Of a stretch of DNA of 64,000 nucleotides, positions 46,357-57,801 are shown in pieces. Both the position numbers and the translations under genes were made by a program. Below the pieces are notes generated by a model. That model ran no database searches and had not been told where the DNA came from. It saw only the letters and a program-made list of their open reading frames with translations. Where the stretch lies: the NCBI GenBank assembly GCA_018287875.1, contig JAGVVL010000002.1, positions 7,006,001-7,070,000 of the forward strand. Reading direction: 5' to 3'. Within the stretch, counting starts at the first letter, position 1; each line of letters begins with the position of its first letter. Source of the stretch: Nigrospora sphaerica. Its lineage: Eukaryota; Ascomycota; Sordariomycetes; Amphisphaeriales; Apiosporaceae.

Positions 46357-48283
46357 CTAAAACGCCTCAATAAGGCACGTCTTCTTCTTGGGCGTGAGCA
46401 GGAAGAACATAGCGGGCTCCATGTCCTCGTCGCAGAAGCCCTCGAGCGCGGAGACGCGGGCGTGCGGGAACGCGCTGAAAAAGCGCGCCGTCGCGAGGCG
46501 CAGCTCCATGCGGGCCAAGTGCGAGCCGATGCAGACTTTTCGGGCACACACTAAGCGTCGGTAAACAAGTTCCAAAAGGGGTACACTTAGGGGAGGGTTT
46601 CACGGGAAAACAGGGAAGACAAGGGGCCAGGGGGGGGGAATAGACGTACCCCGGCTTCCACCCCCAAAGGGGAGAAACGACTCCTTCATCTGCTGCGTCG
46701 GCGCCGCCCAGCGCGACGGGTCGAATTTGAGGGGGTCCGGGAAGACGGCGGGGTTGCGGTGCATGCTGTACGCCTGGACGCTCACGGTGCTGCCGCCGGG
46801 CACCCAGTGGCCGCAGAGATGGGCGCCCTCGTGCGGGACCTGTTCCACACCGTCGTCAGCACGCAAATTCACGAGCCGGAGGTCGACGTGCGTGTGGCAG
46901 AGAGAAAACCCACGGTTCTCGGAAGACCCATCGGCACGGCAGAGTAGAGACGCAGAGTCTCCTCGATGACCTGGGCCAGGTACGGCAGCGGCTTCAGGTC
47001 GGCGTCGCCAAAGGCGGCGGGCAGGGCTTGGAGCTCGGCGACGAGGCGGGCGCGGACGTCGGGGTGGCGGCAGACGAGCCAGAGCAGGTAGGTGAGGGTG
47101 TTGGCGGTGGTGTCGGAGCCGGCGACGATGTAGCCCTGAGCGTTGTCGCGGACCTCGCGGAAGGCGAGGCCGTCCTCGTCCTCGTCGTCGTCGTGGGCGC
47201 GGTAGAGGCGCGAGAGCAGCGTCGGCGGCGCCGCGGCGGCGCCCCGCTCCTCGACGAGCCGGTAGTGACGCTGCAGCGACTCGAGGGCGTAACGGCCCAT
47301 GCGGCCGAAGTGGCCGACGGACCGGCTCACGACGGGCACGGGCACGTAGTCGGCGAGCCACACGAGGGCCGGCACCGTGAGCCGCAGGCTGCCCGCGAAC
47401 GCCACCGCCTCGAGGTCCCGCATGTACTGGCTCTTGACCCCCGTCTCGAGCGTACGGAAGGACTCGCCGAAGCTGAGCTCGCCGATCACGTCCGTCGCCA
47501 TCGACAGCGACCAGTGGAACACGTCCTGTGCGGGCCGGCAAGACCCGCGCCTTGAGCGTCAACATGCCGCTTTGTCACTTTCCAACATGGGGTTTCCCTC
47601 GTTGGAGGAGGGGCTCGACCTACCGTAGCGCCTCGCCTCTCCATCTCCTCCCCCATGCGTTGCACCGCCAGCCGGGCCTTGCTGTCCACCGTCGCCCGGT
47701 GGACCACGAGCCCCGACTCGGACAGCGACGAGGACAGCAGCCGCCGCATGCGCCGGTGCACATCGACGCGGATGGTGCTGAAGACGGTCTCGACGTCGGG
47801 GACCAGCTTGCGGTAGAAGGGGCTCTTGTGGTACTCGCCCTTGACCGAGTAGATGGTCTGGGCCGCCGCCGCGTCCATGATGCTGGCCTCGCCGGGGCTG
47901 ATTCGAACGATGGGGCCTTTTGGTTTTTCGTCCATCACCCGCGTCGTCAGTCTGGTCCTCGGCCCACCGGGGCGGGTCACTCGGGGGAAGGGCACGCCAA
48001 CAACGTACCGTATAATTCGTGGAGTTCGTGGACATACCGAGGCCGGCGCCCCTTGACTGTCTGATACTTGAGTCCTATCTCGGTCCATTTGGTGTGCCAG
48101 GGGCCCGGAAGCCGAGCCAACGGACCGTTCAAGACGCCGTAAACCCACTTTGCAACCGCATGAGTTTCGTCCGCCCGAGCCAGGTCAAGGGAGAGAAGGC
48201 GGCCGGCGGGGACTTACCGCGGCCGACAAGGCCAGCACGGCAATGCCGGCGATGACGCGCTTGTCACTGTAGAAGACCTCCAT
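46357..48283 (-). CDS. cytochrome P450 monooxygenase
   Basis: A second microsomal P450, not closely similar to the one at 12.4 kb. Exons in gene order: 48283-48218, 48147-48009, 47916-47624, 47525-46914, 46839-46650 and 46535-46357, giving 492 residues with consistent phases. A short membrane anchor (RVIAGIAVLALSAAWVYGVL) precedes the hinge RLPGPWHTKW. Motifs: I-helix AGSDTTANT, K-helix ETLRL, PERF-type FDPSRW, and the haem loop split by the last intron as LPFGGGSR + VCIG. VDVHRRMRRLLSSSLSESG is the region that contacts haem propionates in many fungal P450s. The substrate is unknown. The neighbouring GMC oxidoreductase could act on the same compound class, but nothing in the sequence proves this. 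Confidence 0.92.
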
Positions 48284-48898
48284 GACGTGAACGTCGAAGC
48301 CGAGTGACTCGCGTAGGGAAGAGCTTCGGTGTCTCCAGCCGAAGTGGGAGATGACCAAGAGATGGAAATTCACAGGACTGACAGCGCTGAGGTGAGAATT
48401 GTGGAACAGACAGGCGGGGCGTCCAGAGGCTACTTCATCGTCCCAACTCGAACCCCTCTCGCCAAAGGTGCGACAGGCCCTCGTTTTTAAGCATTGCCGG
48501 CTCGACTGCCGACGTGCTCGCTCCCCAGAATAGCTCCTTACCGTCCGATTGGCCTTGGTACAAAATGAGACTTGTGGGGGGCCGGGAATACGACAGACCC
48601 CAGTGTCCCCGCGCCGGCAACGTCGCGGCACCGGCCGACTTGGCCCGAATAGCGCTGCCGATCTGCGCGGGCATTGCGGCACGGAGCTTATTAGCCCCAG
48701 GTCCACACGACCTTCGTCATTGTGCGGTCAAAAGGCACCAGGACCATGGAAAAACATAAGCAGACGACTTGCGACTCGGCCCCGTCTCCCGCCCGTCTCG
48801 ACCGTCTTCTTGACGTCCTCGGGGATCCGAGGTCGTGCGATCGTCGCGTCGCTTCTCGGCCTTCGCATAAGCGGACGCGCGCTGACGGATACGGGTCC

Positions 48899-48964
<66 letters not shown>

Positions 48965-49610
48965 ATGCCCCGCGAAGCTAGGCCTTCTCGGCACTACGGT
49001 TTGTCCGATGCGCGCGAAAGCCCCGGCGCCGACGTGGCGTCTGGGTGTTTTTGTCCGCGCACGCGTTACTGCTATTGCCGGCCCCCCGCATCCGTGCCTG
49101 CATCTTCTGAGGAAGGGAAACGCCGCCTTTTCCCAACCTTCATTCGCACGGCGCTGTCGCTTCGGGAACGTCTTGTTTCGACCCTCCTTCTCCCTGCAGT
49201 TGGCGGCTGAAACCGCTGTGGGGTATTCGGCCTGATTGCCCCCCGAGTGGCGGCGCCCCGCCTCGCCGTTGTACCTTAACTTCGTCGTCTGATCCAGCGC
49301 CCTCGCGACCCATGGGGGGGTTACGGCGAGCTAGATTTCAACTTCGCCTCTCCACCCACGCAGCACTTTGTCATGGATCTTACCGTCAACCTAAAAAGAA
49401 AACGTTCCATCGAGCTGCTGTAGACGGGATTAGAAACACCCTGAGCGACCAAAGGCTTGGTACATGGCAGCCACTTCAGACGAGAGAGGACTTGGTAGCA
49501 AAAAGAACAATGGATTTGTATCATACAAAGGGTATCTATACGTCATGGGGTTGGGGTATTTCGTGACTCGTACATAGCCTCATTAACACCATGAGGCACA
49601 ATCCGGAAAT
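48284..49610. other. intergenic with a long dinucleotide microsatellite
   Basis: This is the P450 upstream region and the calcium ATPase 3' flank. It carries the TG/GA microsatellite at 48902-48964. Open frames here run through that repeat and are not genes. Confidence 0.6.
48902..48964 (+). repeat. (TG)n(GA)n compound microsatellite
   Basis: About 23 TG units are followed directly by about eight GA units. It is probably hypervariable and usable as a strain marker. Confidence 0.95.
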
Positions 49611-52600
49611 CTAATGACGGCCTCTTTCCTCGTCCGACGCATTCCCAATCTCTATGGTGGGAACCGCCTCTGAGTTCGAAACGACAATATCGGGCGACCA
49701 CATAGCATCCCTGTGCTCCTGGTTTCCGTCAGACTTCTCGGCCTTTTCGGCCTTCTCGGCCTTCTCGGCCTCGTCGACCTCGTCGGCGGGCGGGTTCGCC
49801 GTGCGTCTTCCGAAGACCCGGCCAACCTTGGACGAGACACGGCCCAGGAATCTGTACGCCACGACAACGGGGGTGCCGACCGTGGCCGCCACCTTGGCAA
49901 ACGCCTCATCGGGAATCAGCCTGATCACAATGGCCCAAGGCAAGGAGAGGAGCGCCAGCACGACGCAGATGGCCCACTGCACACCGTCAATCGGCGTGAT
50001 GGAGAAAGCCTCACCGCCCACAAAGATGATGGCGATCTGGGCGCCAACCATGATGCAGTTGATGACAATGAAGAACTGGTTGCGGAGCACACCCTCGAAG
50101 ATGTTGAACTTGTTATCCAGCCGGCGGTTGTTGAACTCGTTGAAGATCTGCATCCACACAAACGTATTGAAGACCATGGTGTCGAGTTCGAGCATCTTGG
50201 TCTCGTTGTTGCGGTCGTACCCGAGGATCTCAGGGCCCGCAAAGTGCAAAACAAGGGTAACGGAGAGCTGCAGGATGGCCTGGCCGACGATCATCTTCCA
50301 CATGTTGGTCGTGATCAGCGGGGCGCTCTTCGGCTGGGGCTTCCTGTCCAGAATGCGTTCCGTCGGCGGATCCGTGGCGAGTGCCAGAGCGGCAAACGTG
50401 TCCATGATGAGGTTGACCCAGAGCAGCTGCACGGCCTTGAGTACCGACTCCATCTCGGCGTCGGATACGGCGCTGATGAAAGCCAGCAGCACCGCCGTGA
50501 TGTTGACCGTCACTTGGAACTGGAAAACTGTCAGTACGGAAAGGGTCATGCCCGTCCAAGGAGATACAACATACCTGAAGGAATTTCTGGACGGCGTCGT
50601 TCACAGCCCGGCCCCACTTCAGAGCGACCACGATGGAGGCAAAGTTATCGTCCATGAGGACAATAGAAGAAGCTTCCTTGGCGACCTCGGTACCTGCGAT
50701 GCCCATGGAGAAGCCCACGTCGGCGGCCTTCAGAGCCGGCGCATCGTTGGTACCATCGCCCGTGACGGCGACCGTCTCGCCCATAGCCTTGAGACGTGTG
50801 ACGAGGATGCGCTTATCCTCGGGAGACGAACGCGCCAGGACCTGGAGCCGCGGCAACGTCTCGTTCATCTGCTCATCGCTGAGCCTTCGGAAGGCCGGGC
50901 CTTCCATGATGATGCCGTCGGTGTAGATGCCGCACTCGGTGGCAATGGCCTGGGCTGTAACGGCGTTGTCACCCGTGACCATTCGTACCACGACACCCGC
51001 ATGCTGCGCCTTCTTCACAGCTTCGGGAACGCCGGGCCTGACGGGATCCTGGATACCCACCAGGCCGAGGAGTACGACGTCTTTCAGCACAGCCGAGAGT
51101 TCCGCGTGTCCATTCTCGCTGTCGATGCCCGCGGGCGGCCACGCTTCGAAATCGCGGTAGACCATGCCAATGGTTCGCAGCGACTGGCGCGCATACGAGT
51201 CAATAGTACCAGTCAGAGCGTCCCGGTCCGATGGCGTCAGCTCGCTGGTGCTTAGGTCGCTCATGTCCGCCTTGGAGGCGCAGCAGCTCAGAAGGATCTC
51301 CGAGGCGCCCTTGACGAGCAGTCGGTAGCGCCCAGACCGCAGTTTGAGGACCGCGCCCATGCATTTCTTGGAGGAATCGAAGGGCATCATCTGAACCACC
51401 GTCTCGTTGGCCCGGGTCTCGGCCAGCGACTGCATGCCCAGGTGGTCTTTGGCGAGCTGCAGCAGAGCCGTCTCGGTCTTTGACCCAATGAAGGCAGCCT
51501 CGCCGCCGTCCTGCCCCTCGAAAGCAGTAGAGTTGATGGCCACGGACTGGACAATCGCATCCTTGGCTTCCGAGGAGAGGCCGGACGCCCACTGTGACAG
51601 GCTCTGGGTCTCCGGCTTTTCACTGTCTGGCTTGTCGAAGCTTGAAGCACCAAAAGTACCGGCGACGACCGTCATTCGGTTCGTCGTGAGAGTGCCAGTC
51701 TTATCGGAGCAGATGGTGGTGGCATTTCCCATGGTCTCGCAAGCTCGGAGCACACGCACCAAGTTGTTCTCCTTGAGCAGTCGCGTGGTAGCAAAGGCCA
51801 GGGCCAGCGTGACGGCCAGCGGAAGCCCCTCGGGGACGGCCACCACAATAATGGTAATGGCAACAATCAGAATGTCCATAAAGTCCGAGGCCTTCTCCGC
51901 TGCACCGCGAGTGTCGGAAGGAAGTCCGGCCAGGAAGCGGCAGAGGAGGACAATGAACAAAAGAGCGGCGGCAGACGCGCCGAGCTTGGCGATGGCGACC
52001 GCGAGACCCTCCAGTTTCTTTTGGAGCGGCGTCGACTCGGTTTCAGTGCGGACCGACATCATGATCTTTCCGAAGCTGGAGTGGACGCCGACCGAAGTGC
52101 AGACAAAGGTGCCCATCCCCTCGAGGACCTTGGCTCCAGAGATGACGAACGGGTCCAAGTCCTTCGATGGGTGACCATTCTCAAGCATGCTCATGACCTG
52201 GTCCGCGCTCGTCTTCTTGATGGCATCCGACTCGCCAGTGGCCGATGACTCGTCGCATTTCAGATCATGGCCGCTGATAAAGATGCCGTCCACGGGAATG
52301 AGATCACCCGGCTCCAAGTGCAGAACGTCGCCAACGAGAATGTCGTGGACATTCAGCATATAGGACTTGCCGGAGCGGATGGCCTTGATCTCTCTGTCAT
52401 CCTTCTTGGCATTCAGCTTGACAAAGGCCCGTTCCTTCTGCCAGTCGTTCAATGCCGCCACGACGGTGACAATCAGGATGGCGACGCAGATGGCAACACC
52501 TTCGATCCACTGTGCAGGGGTAGAGTCAGCAACCTTTTCCGGTAGCGGTTCTCGCCACTCTCTATCCCCGTGGGCATGATACGTACATCAACCGAGCCTT

Positions 52601-53368
52601 CTGCTCTTCCGACAGTTTCGTATATACCCAGCGCCAGGGATATAACCGCGGCGACGGTGAGCAGAATGATGACTTTGTCATTGTATGCCCTCCACATCAA
52701 GGTCAAGAGACTGGACGGGTGAAACGAGTTAGCAGTCAGGTACACCGACCGCAGGGAGACGGCGGAAGTACTCACGGGGTCGCTTTCTTGGGCGGTAACA
52801 CATTCTTGCCGTAGACTCGCACACGGTCCTGGAATGCCTCTGTTGCCGGGGCATCATTTGGTACCGCGCCCTCAGGCTTCGTGACTTTTGATGTGGCCTC
52901 CTCAAAGGAGATCTTGGAGCGCACCGAGGTCTCATCAACACTGAGTCCGGTGACGATATCGGTTTGCAGCCCCTTTTCGATACCGCGCAGACCCCCCAGA
53001 GCTCTGAAAGCCGGCAGGGACTTTGGGTTCAACAGTTTCCCCAGCTGCCCCGGGCTGAAAGCAAAAGGGTTGTTTTCGACTACAAAGTCTTTTTCTGTTC
53101 CGGGGTCGGGGTGAAGAGCGGCTTCAGCATTGACGTTGTTGGTTGCGACGCTGGATGCGCGACTCCTGTTGCTAGGCGTGAGAAAGGGGTTATTCCGGGA
53201 GGGCGTCGGAGTGAGAAAGGGGTTGGAGTGGGTGGAGAGCTGCGAGGGCGTGACAGCCTCGTCGGCATCGGCTGAGTGGGACGCCTGGGTGTTGACAGAG
53301 AGACCAGGCGGCGCTAGAGTGCCCGCCGCCATGGTGAACTGAGGCGCAAACGAATCGTATAGAGACAA
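49611..53368 (-). CDS. PMC1: vacuolar/plasma-membrane calcium-transporting P-type ATPase (PMC1/PMCA type)
   Basis: A P2B calcium pump that moves cytosolic calcium into the vacuole or out of the cell. Exons: 53368-52776, 52710-52587, 52509-50575 and 50519-49611, giving 1186 residues. The second in-frame ATG at 53332 would give 1174. The long N terminus has repeated NPFLTP motifs, then NNPFAFSPGQLGKLLNPKSL, typical of fungal PMC1. The actuator domain has SSATGES, the M4 segment VPEGLPLAVTLALA, the phosphorylation site CSDKTGTLTTNRM and the hinge TGDGTNDAPALKAADVG. Ten membrane segments are expected; M5-M10 follow KFLQFQVTVNITAVLLAF. The C-terminal tail is acidic with three EKA units from 9-base DNA repeats (49741-49767). 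No clear calmodulin site was identified by eye. Calcineurin control is typical of the family. Confidence 0.93.
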
Positions 53369-55427
53369 GGACGGTTATTGCAACGAGTATGGAGAGTGCA
53401 AGAGCTGCGGGAACAAGCTGTCGGCGTGCCGTGTTATCCGACCAGATTCTTCACCAGCGACCCGGGGGCCATTATACTCCAGCCAGAATTTGCCTCATTG
53501 CGCTCCCTCCCCGGGCTGGCAAAGTGTACAAAGGCCGAGCCCACTCAACCCGAGGGCGCAATTGGCGGCCACCGACCAGGACTGGCTGCGTGGCCCGCTG
53601 CCGAGACCTGCAACTGTTCTACGGCAGATTGGCAGGGAGGCAGTGCAAAGAGGAGACGGTCTTGGTATTGTCGGGCTTCTCGGAGCACTGTTATGGTGGC
53701 TTACATCCCTCCGTCTTCTTGCTTTCTTTCGCTCGCCAGTTTCAGTGGCGAGGGTCCATACGTATCGTCGTTGTCACTCGACTGGTGTCAGCAGCAGGCG
53801 GCGCCGGAGGCGCGACGGAAGACGTAACTCTCCGGCGGAGTGGTGAAGCGTCAGAGACCGTTTCCCGCGACGGGCAGTGCTGGGCTGGGCTCCCTCGAAC
53901 CAGCGCCCAGCCTCCCGGCTATGACCTGCGAACAAACAGCGAAGCTGGGCGACTTGCTTCCCAGCACCAGGCCTCCCAGCGAGCGAGCACTTACCATGAT
54001 GCCTGGGGGTGTCAAAAGCCCGCCCCCCCCCCCGAGTGCCAAGAACCCAGGTAGCGCTGGAATTGAGGCTGTGTAAAAAGAGGTGTCGTCTCATTGGGAC
54101 AAGAAACGTCCACAAGTGGACATTTCGCTCCTAGCCGGCTTAAGGGCGGCATCCGGGCGGGTCTTGATGCGCTGGGGGACGCCTGCAGGCGGGGCCGCTA
54201 ACAGCCTAGGCAGGTAACTCTAACCGCCCGCCGCCCAATCAGCCGTCGCTCCAGCGCGTCGTATCGTGTACGTAGAACCTATCTCACAGATGCGCCTTCC
54301 GCCTTAGGTTCTCTCCGGGCGGTAATCACGTAGGTGGCCGACGGGAAACATCAGCCGTCGGACGCAAACACAGACACACACGTGTGAATGCTCTATCTCT
54401 ATCTGTGTGTGTAATACCTATCTCTGCATCTTCCGGATGACTTTATCTCCGCCCTCTCCATCCTCCTCGGTGCGGCCGCTGAATGCAGCCACTCCCACCG
54501 CGCTACTAGTAATTTCCATCCTTCGCTGGGCATGGAGACACGATCCCAATGGTCTATTGCGATGTACATATTTCTGCTTGCGCGCGCCAGAATGCGGACG
54601 AAGATTGTCCAAGTTCTTTCCGCCCAGGAAAACAGGGGCTGGATCCATGCCTATGCTGCTTATGCCGTCCCATGCTGCCAAAAGCGGATCGCTAGCCAAG
54701 ACCTGAAGGAAATAGCCCGTTCCAGCCTCCGACCCAATGATGCCTGCCTGAGAAGTGCTACCAAGCGGACGAGCGGATTGATGATGTGAGGAATGCTTGG
54801 CATTACATCCATACGGTGAGCGAGCGTACAAATCGCCAAAAATCCTGGCTCCGGCAATGCCCAGGCGGACCGAAACCTGAAAAAGTCAAAAAGGCATCAT
54901 GAGCTGGCCACCCAGACTCCAAGACTCCAAGACTCCAAGCCCGCGCCGTTGAGCTCCAATTGCTGCAAGAGGACGTTTCAGCGGGGTTGTTTCGTTCCTT
55001 TGTCACCTGCCAAGCCAAACAGTATATTACTTGCCGAGCGTGGCGGAGCACATCGGACCAATCCCACCCAGATCGGAACTTCAGCACCCTTCAACTGGGG
55101 CTGGAGACAGGCCTCCCGCCTGACACGTATGAGAGGGGACGTATTGAGGTTCATGCTTGTGACATCAAGACGTCTGATGATGAACCAAGAAAGAATCTGT
55201 TCGAGATATACTACGAGCCGCAGCTACCCTGGAGTTATCGCATAGTTCAAGGACCGAGATAAGTTACTCATGCATTGTCACCAAAATCTAGATCGTAGTG
55301 GTACAACGCTAGGTAGTCCCCGATATGATGTTGCAGGCACATCCATGCAACACCACCTCTTGGTATCCACTCCCCCTGTGGAGGTATTTTCGGGCTTTCC
55401 AACATACGACGGATTGCTCCGAATATC
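53369..55427. other. 2-kb intergenic region upstream of PMC1
   Basis: It should contain the PMC1 promoter and the FSH1-type gene's 3' end. A frame at 53389-54054 (+) is domain-free. A Crz1-like GGCTGTG occurs once at 54067-54073, which is too short to rely on. Confidence 0.5.
54915..54938 (+). repeat. three perfect 8-base direct repeats
   Basis: GACTCCAA occurs three times in tandem in the intergenic region between PMC1 and the FSH1-type gene. Confidence 0.85.
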
Positions 55428-56321
55428 TCAATACTCCATCATATCTTGGCCCGGCCAAGTACCCCGGATCATACACCATTGGAGCAGCTCGGCCAGCTCT
55501 TGGCTTACTTCCTTGCCTCGCGGGATCTCGTGGCCTCCACCGTGGTTGTAAATCTTGCGGATGTATGGATCGCACAGCCCCGCGAGCTGGACCGACGCCG
55601 GTAATCTCGGGTCTTTCTCGCCAAAGACGTGCACCGTCGGTATCCGGATCTTCAACTCGAGGGGTACCTTGTTCAAGTTCAGCCCGAAGCAATCATCCGA
55701 GTCGAACTGCGCCCTGCGCACTACTGACGCATACTCGGTGCGTTGCCACCTGTCCCTCGTCACCTCGGCCGTCGTCTTGTCGAGGAGCTGTTTCTTGGTG
55801 CGGAGATCGAGCGCCTCCACCTCCGGCGAGACTGCCACCCCGAGGTCCTTCAGCGCCGTGATAGGCACGCCGCCGCAGATGAACATGGCGAACTTGAAAG
55901 GGGGCGGAGCCTCGGGCGTGTACCACTGCTGGTACAGCATGTAGCTGGAGACGAGGGCACAGCCCTGAGAAAACATCATGACACCGTCATAAGGCCCACC
56001 CCGCTCCAGAACTCCTCGAAGCCAGTCGTGAGCAACCCTGATACCCTTGATTTCGGTGCCTTCGTAGAAAGCATAGTGAGGAGGGTCGTAGAACAGCGGA
56101 GTATCCGGCGCTGGGGATGATGGCTGCGGCCCGTCCACGAAATCGAAGTCAACACCCGGATGCAGTTGCTCCAGCTTCAACCTCAGGGAAGCTCGATAAT
56201 TGTCAGCACCAGCACGTGAGGGTAGTGTTTTCTGACGGTGGTTATATGTATCCTGCGTACCAGTCTGGGATTCGAAGATGCGTCCGCTGGTGCCCTTGCC
56301 ATGCAAGCAAAGGATCTTCAT
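55428..56321 (-). CDS. FSH1-family serine hydrolase
   Basis: A small alpha/beta hydrolase related to yeast Fsh1-3 and to the fungal esterases often found near secondary-metabolite genes. Exons 56321-56261 and 56191-55428 give 274 residues. The start MKILCLHGKGTSG is the family's N terminus; the longer open frame starting at 56444 is not needed. Removing the stop-free 69-base intron joins IFESQT to ASLRLKLEQL. Triad candidates are Ser95 in MMFSQG, Asp in FGEKDPRLP and His in GGGHEIPR. FDFVDGPQPS and LCDPYIRKIYNHGGGHE fit the family. There is no signal peptide, so it is probably cytosolic. The position preceding the nucleophile is Met-Phe rather than the usual Gly-Phe. Confidence 0.88.
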   Translation of the reverse strand: MKILCLHGKGTSGRIFESQTGTQDTYNHRQKTLPSRAGADNYRASLRLKLEQLHPGVDFDFVDGPQPSSPAPDTPLFYDPPHYAFYEGTEIKGIRVAHDWLRGVLERGGPYDGVMMFSQGCALVSSYMLYQQWYTPEAPPPFKFAMFICGGVPITALKDLGVAVSPEVEALDLRTKKQLLDKTTAEVTRDRWQRTEYASVVRRAQFDSDDCFGLNLNKVPLELKIRIPTVHVFGEKDPRLPASVQLAGLCDPYIRKIYNHGGGHEIPRGKEVSQELAELLQWCMIRGTWPGQDMMEY

Positions 56322-57581
56322 CTCGAAGGCTTGCTGCGTAGAGCTACGTACAGCATGAAGCACCGCTGTGTCAAACGGGTGCTGAATATGGTGATTTTGC
56401 CAGAACACCTTGGTGGTTCTACTTCTCATTATCCAGAATGGCAATCGTCTCTACGGTCTTTCGACTGCGCCGGCCGGACGTCCGACCGCGTCGGAGTTCC
56501 GGCCGGTGCCAACATCTTCCGCAATTGGCCGGAAACGGCGTCATGGAAGGGCCATCGCAGGATTAATCCGAGCATCGGTCAACTTAGACTCTCATCCTAA
56601 ATCATATTTCGGCAGATATCTAGAGTCGTTCTTTTTTGACCCTTCAAGTTCAAAAGCGGAACCTTGTTTCTTTTTTCTTTTGGGCAGACAGATCCTCGAT
56701 TATCAGCTGAGAAAACACCCCCCGTTTGGAGAGACAAATCCGAAACTCATTCCTAAGGCCAGATCGACCTTGTTAATCCCGATTGCCGAAAACGCGTGCG
56801 AGGCCGCCTGTATTGCCTTTTTAGGAAGTCGTCAATGAGGCCGCCACCTACACAGCCCCGGCTCGGCACCGCCCCACACTAGTTACCTAAACACCATCAT
56901 GATACGAAATTCGCCTCGTGGTCCAAGAAAACCGCTCCCTTGTATGACTTGGCCCTATCAATTGAATGCTACTAAAGAATCAGACCTTTTCCTCTTGACC
57001 TATAAGGTGTCAGATTGTTCACGTATCGGTCTCGAAAGCCTCCCCAGCCTCCTGCTCAGCCCCCAATTACGTTTCGTCGGATATTACACGAGCTAACTTG
57101 CCACTTATCGAGCGTCGGGCCTAGAAACGCTTGCTTTGTGTGGCTATGAGAGTGACGCGGTTGGGTCGCCTGATGTGGGCACAATTTTGGTACCCTCGGG
57201 TAGGTTACTCGCCCAATGTCCTGTTGGGGGTCCAGCAAGTCAAAGGACAACCACTCTTTCGCTCATAGATAGACCTCCTAAGGAACGGAGGCCTCACACA
57301 GTGTCCCCGGAAAAATCATATTTGACTACCTTTCTCGCTCTTTTTGTCGTTCAGTGGTCATCAATGCGCCTGGACGTATTTCCCGTTGGTTCTAAGATGA
57401 CTGAGCCATTTTTCTGTCCTGGAAGCAACTAATCGGCGCTTGGAGTATCCGCTTCCAAATTCTCTTCTGTTGCCACTACTTGTTCGATTACGAAGTAGCT
57501 AATATGTCTAGGTCACGCGACTGGACCTTCTTTAGCTCTATTTAACATGGTGCCTCGTATATTTTTCTTTTTTCTCTTCTC

Positions 57582-57597
57582 GATTGATTAATCAATC
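57582..57597. repeat. perfect 16-base palindrome
   Basis: GATTGATTAATCAATC is a perfect inverted repeat directly in front of an ATG at 57598. It resembles a dimeric homeodomain-type site. Confidence 0.8.
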
Positions 57598-57801
57598 ATG
57601 CCTGTTATTACTATGAATAATCCTATTCTACTCAGTACCAACGTTGAAGAAATTGGGTCGACGGCGTTGAGTTTAAGAGGGCGTTTGCTCTGTTGTCAAC
57701 CTCCAGCTGATAGATACAGTGGGACTTATATTGAAGGTATCATCACTACCTTCAAGAGCTGTCGCGCCGTGAGGGCATTCCCAAGGTCGACAATCTGTTA
57801 G
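57598..57801 (+). CDS. doubtful small ORF
   Basis: A 67-codon frame beginning MPVITMNNPILLSTNVEEIG. It follows a T/C-rich stretch and a TCAATC context that would suit a fungal start site. No family is recognised and no extension by splicing was found. It may be chance. Confidence 0.15.
   Translation: MPVITMNNPILLSTNVEEIGSTALSLRGRLLCCQPPADRYSGTYIEGIITTFKSCRAVRAFPRSTIC

Noticed and set aside
53389..54054. 221-codon open frame upstream of the calcium pump
   Set aside because: It lies in the promoter region of PMC1, its composition is domain-free, and three frames are open at once there.
54067..54073. GGCTGTG as a Crz1/calcineurin site for PMC1
   Set aside because: A single seven-base degenerate match in 2 kb is expected by chance and lies about 700 bases from the start.
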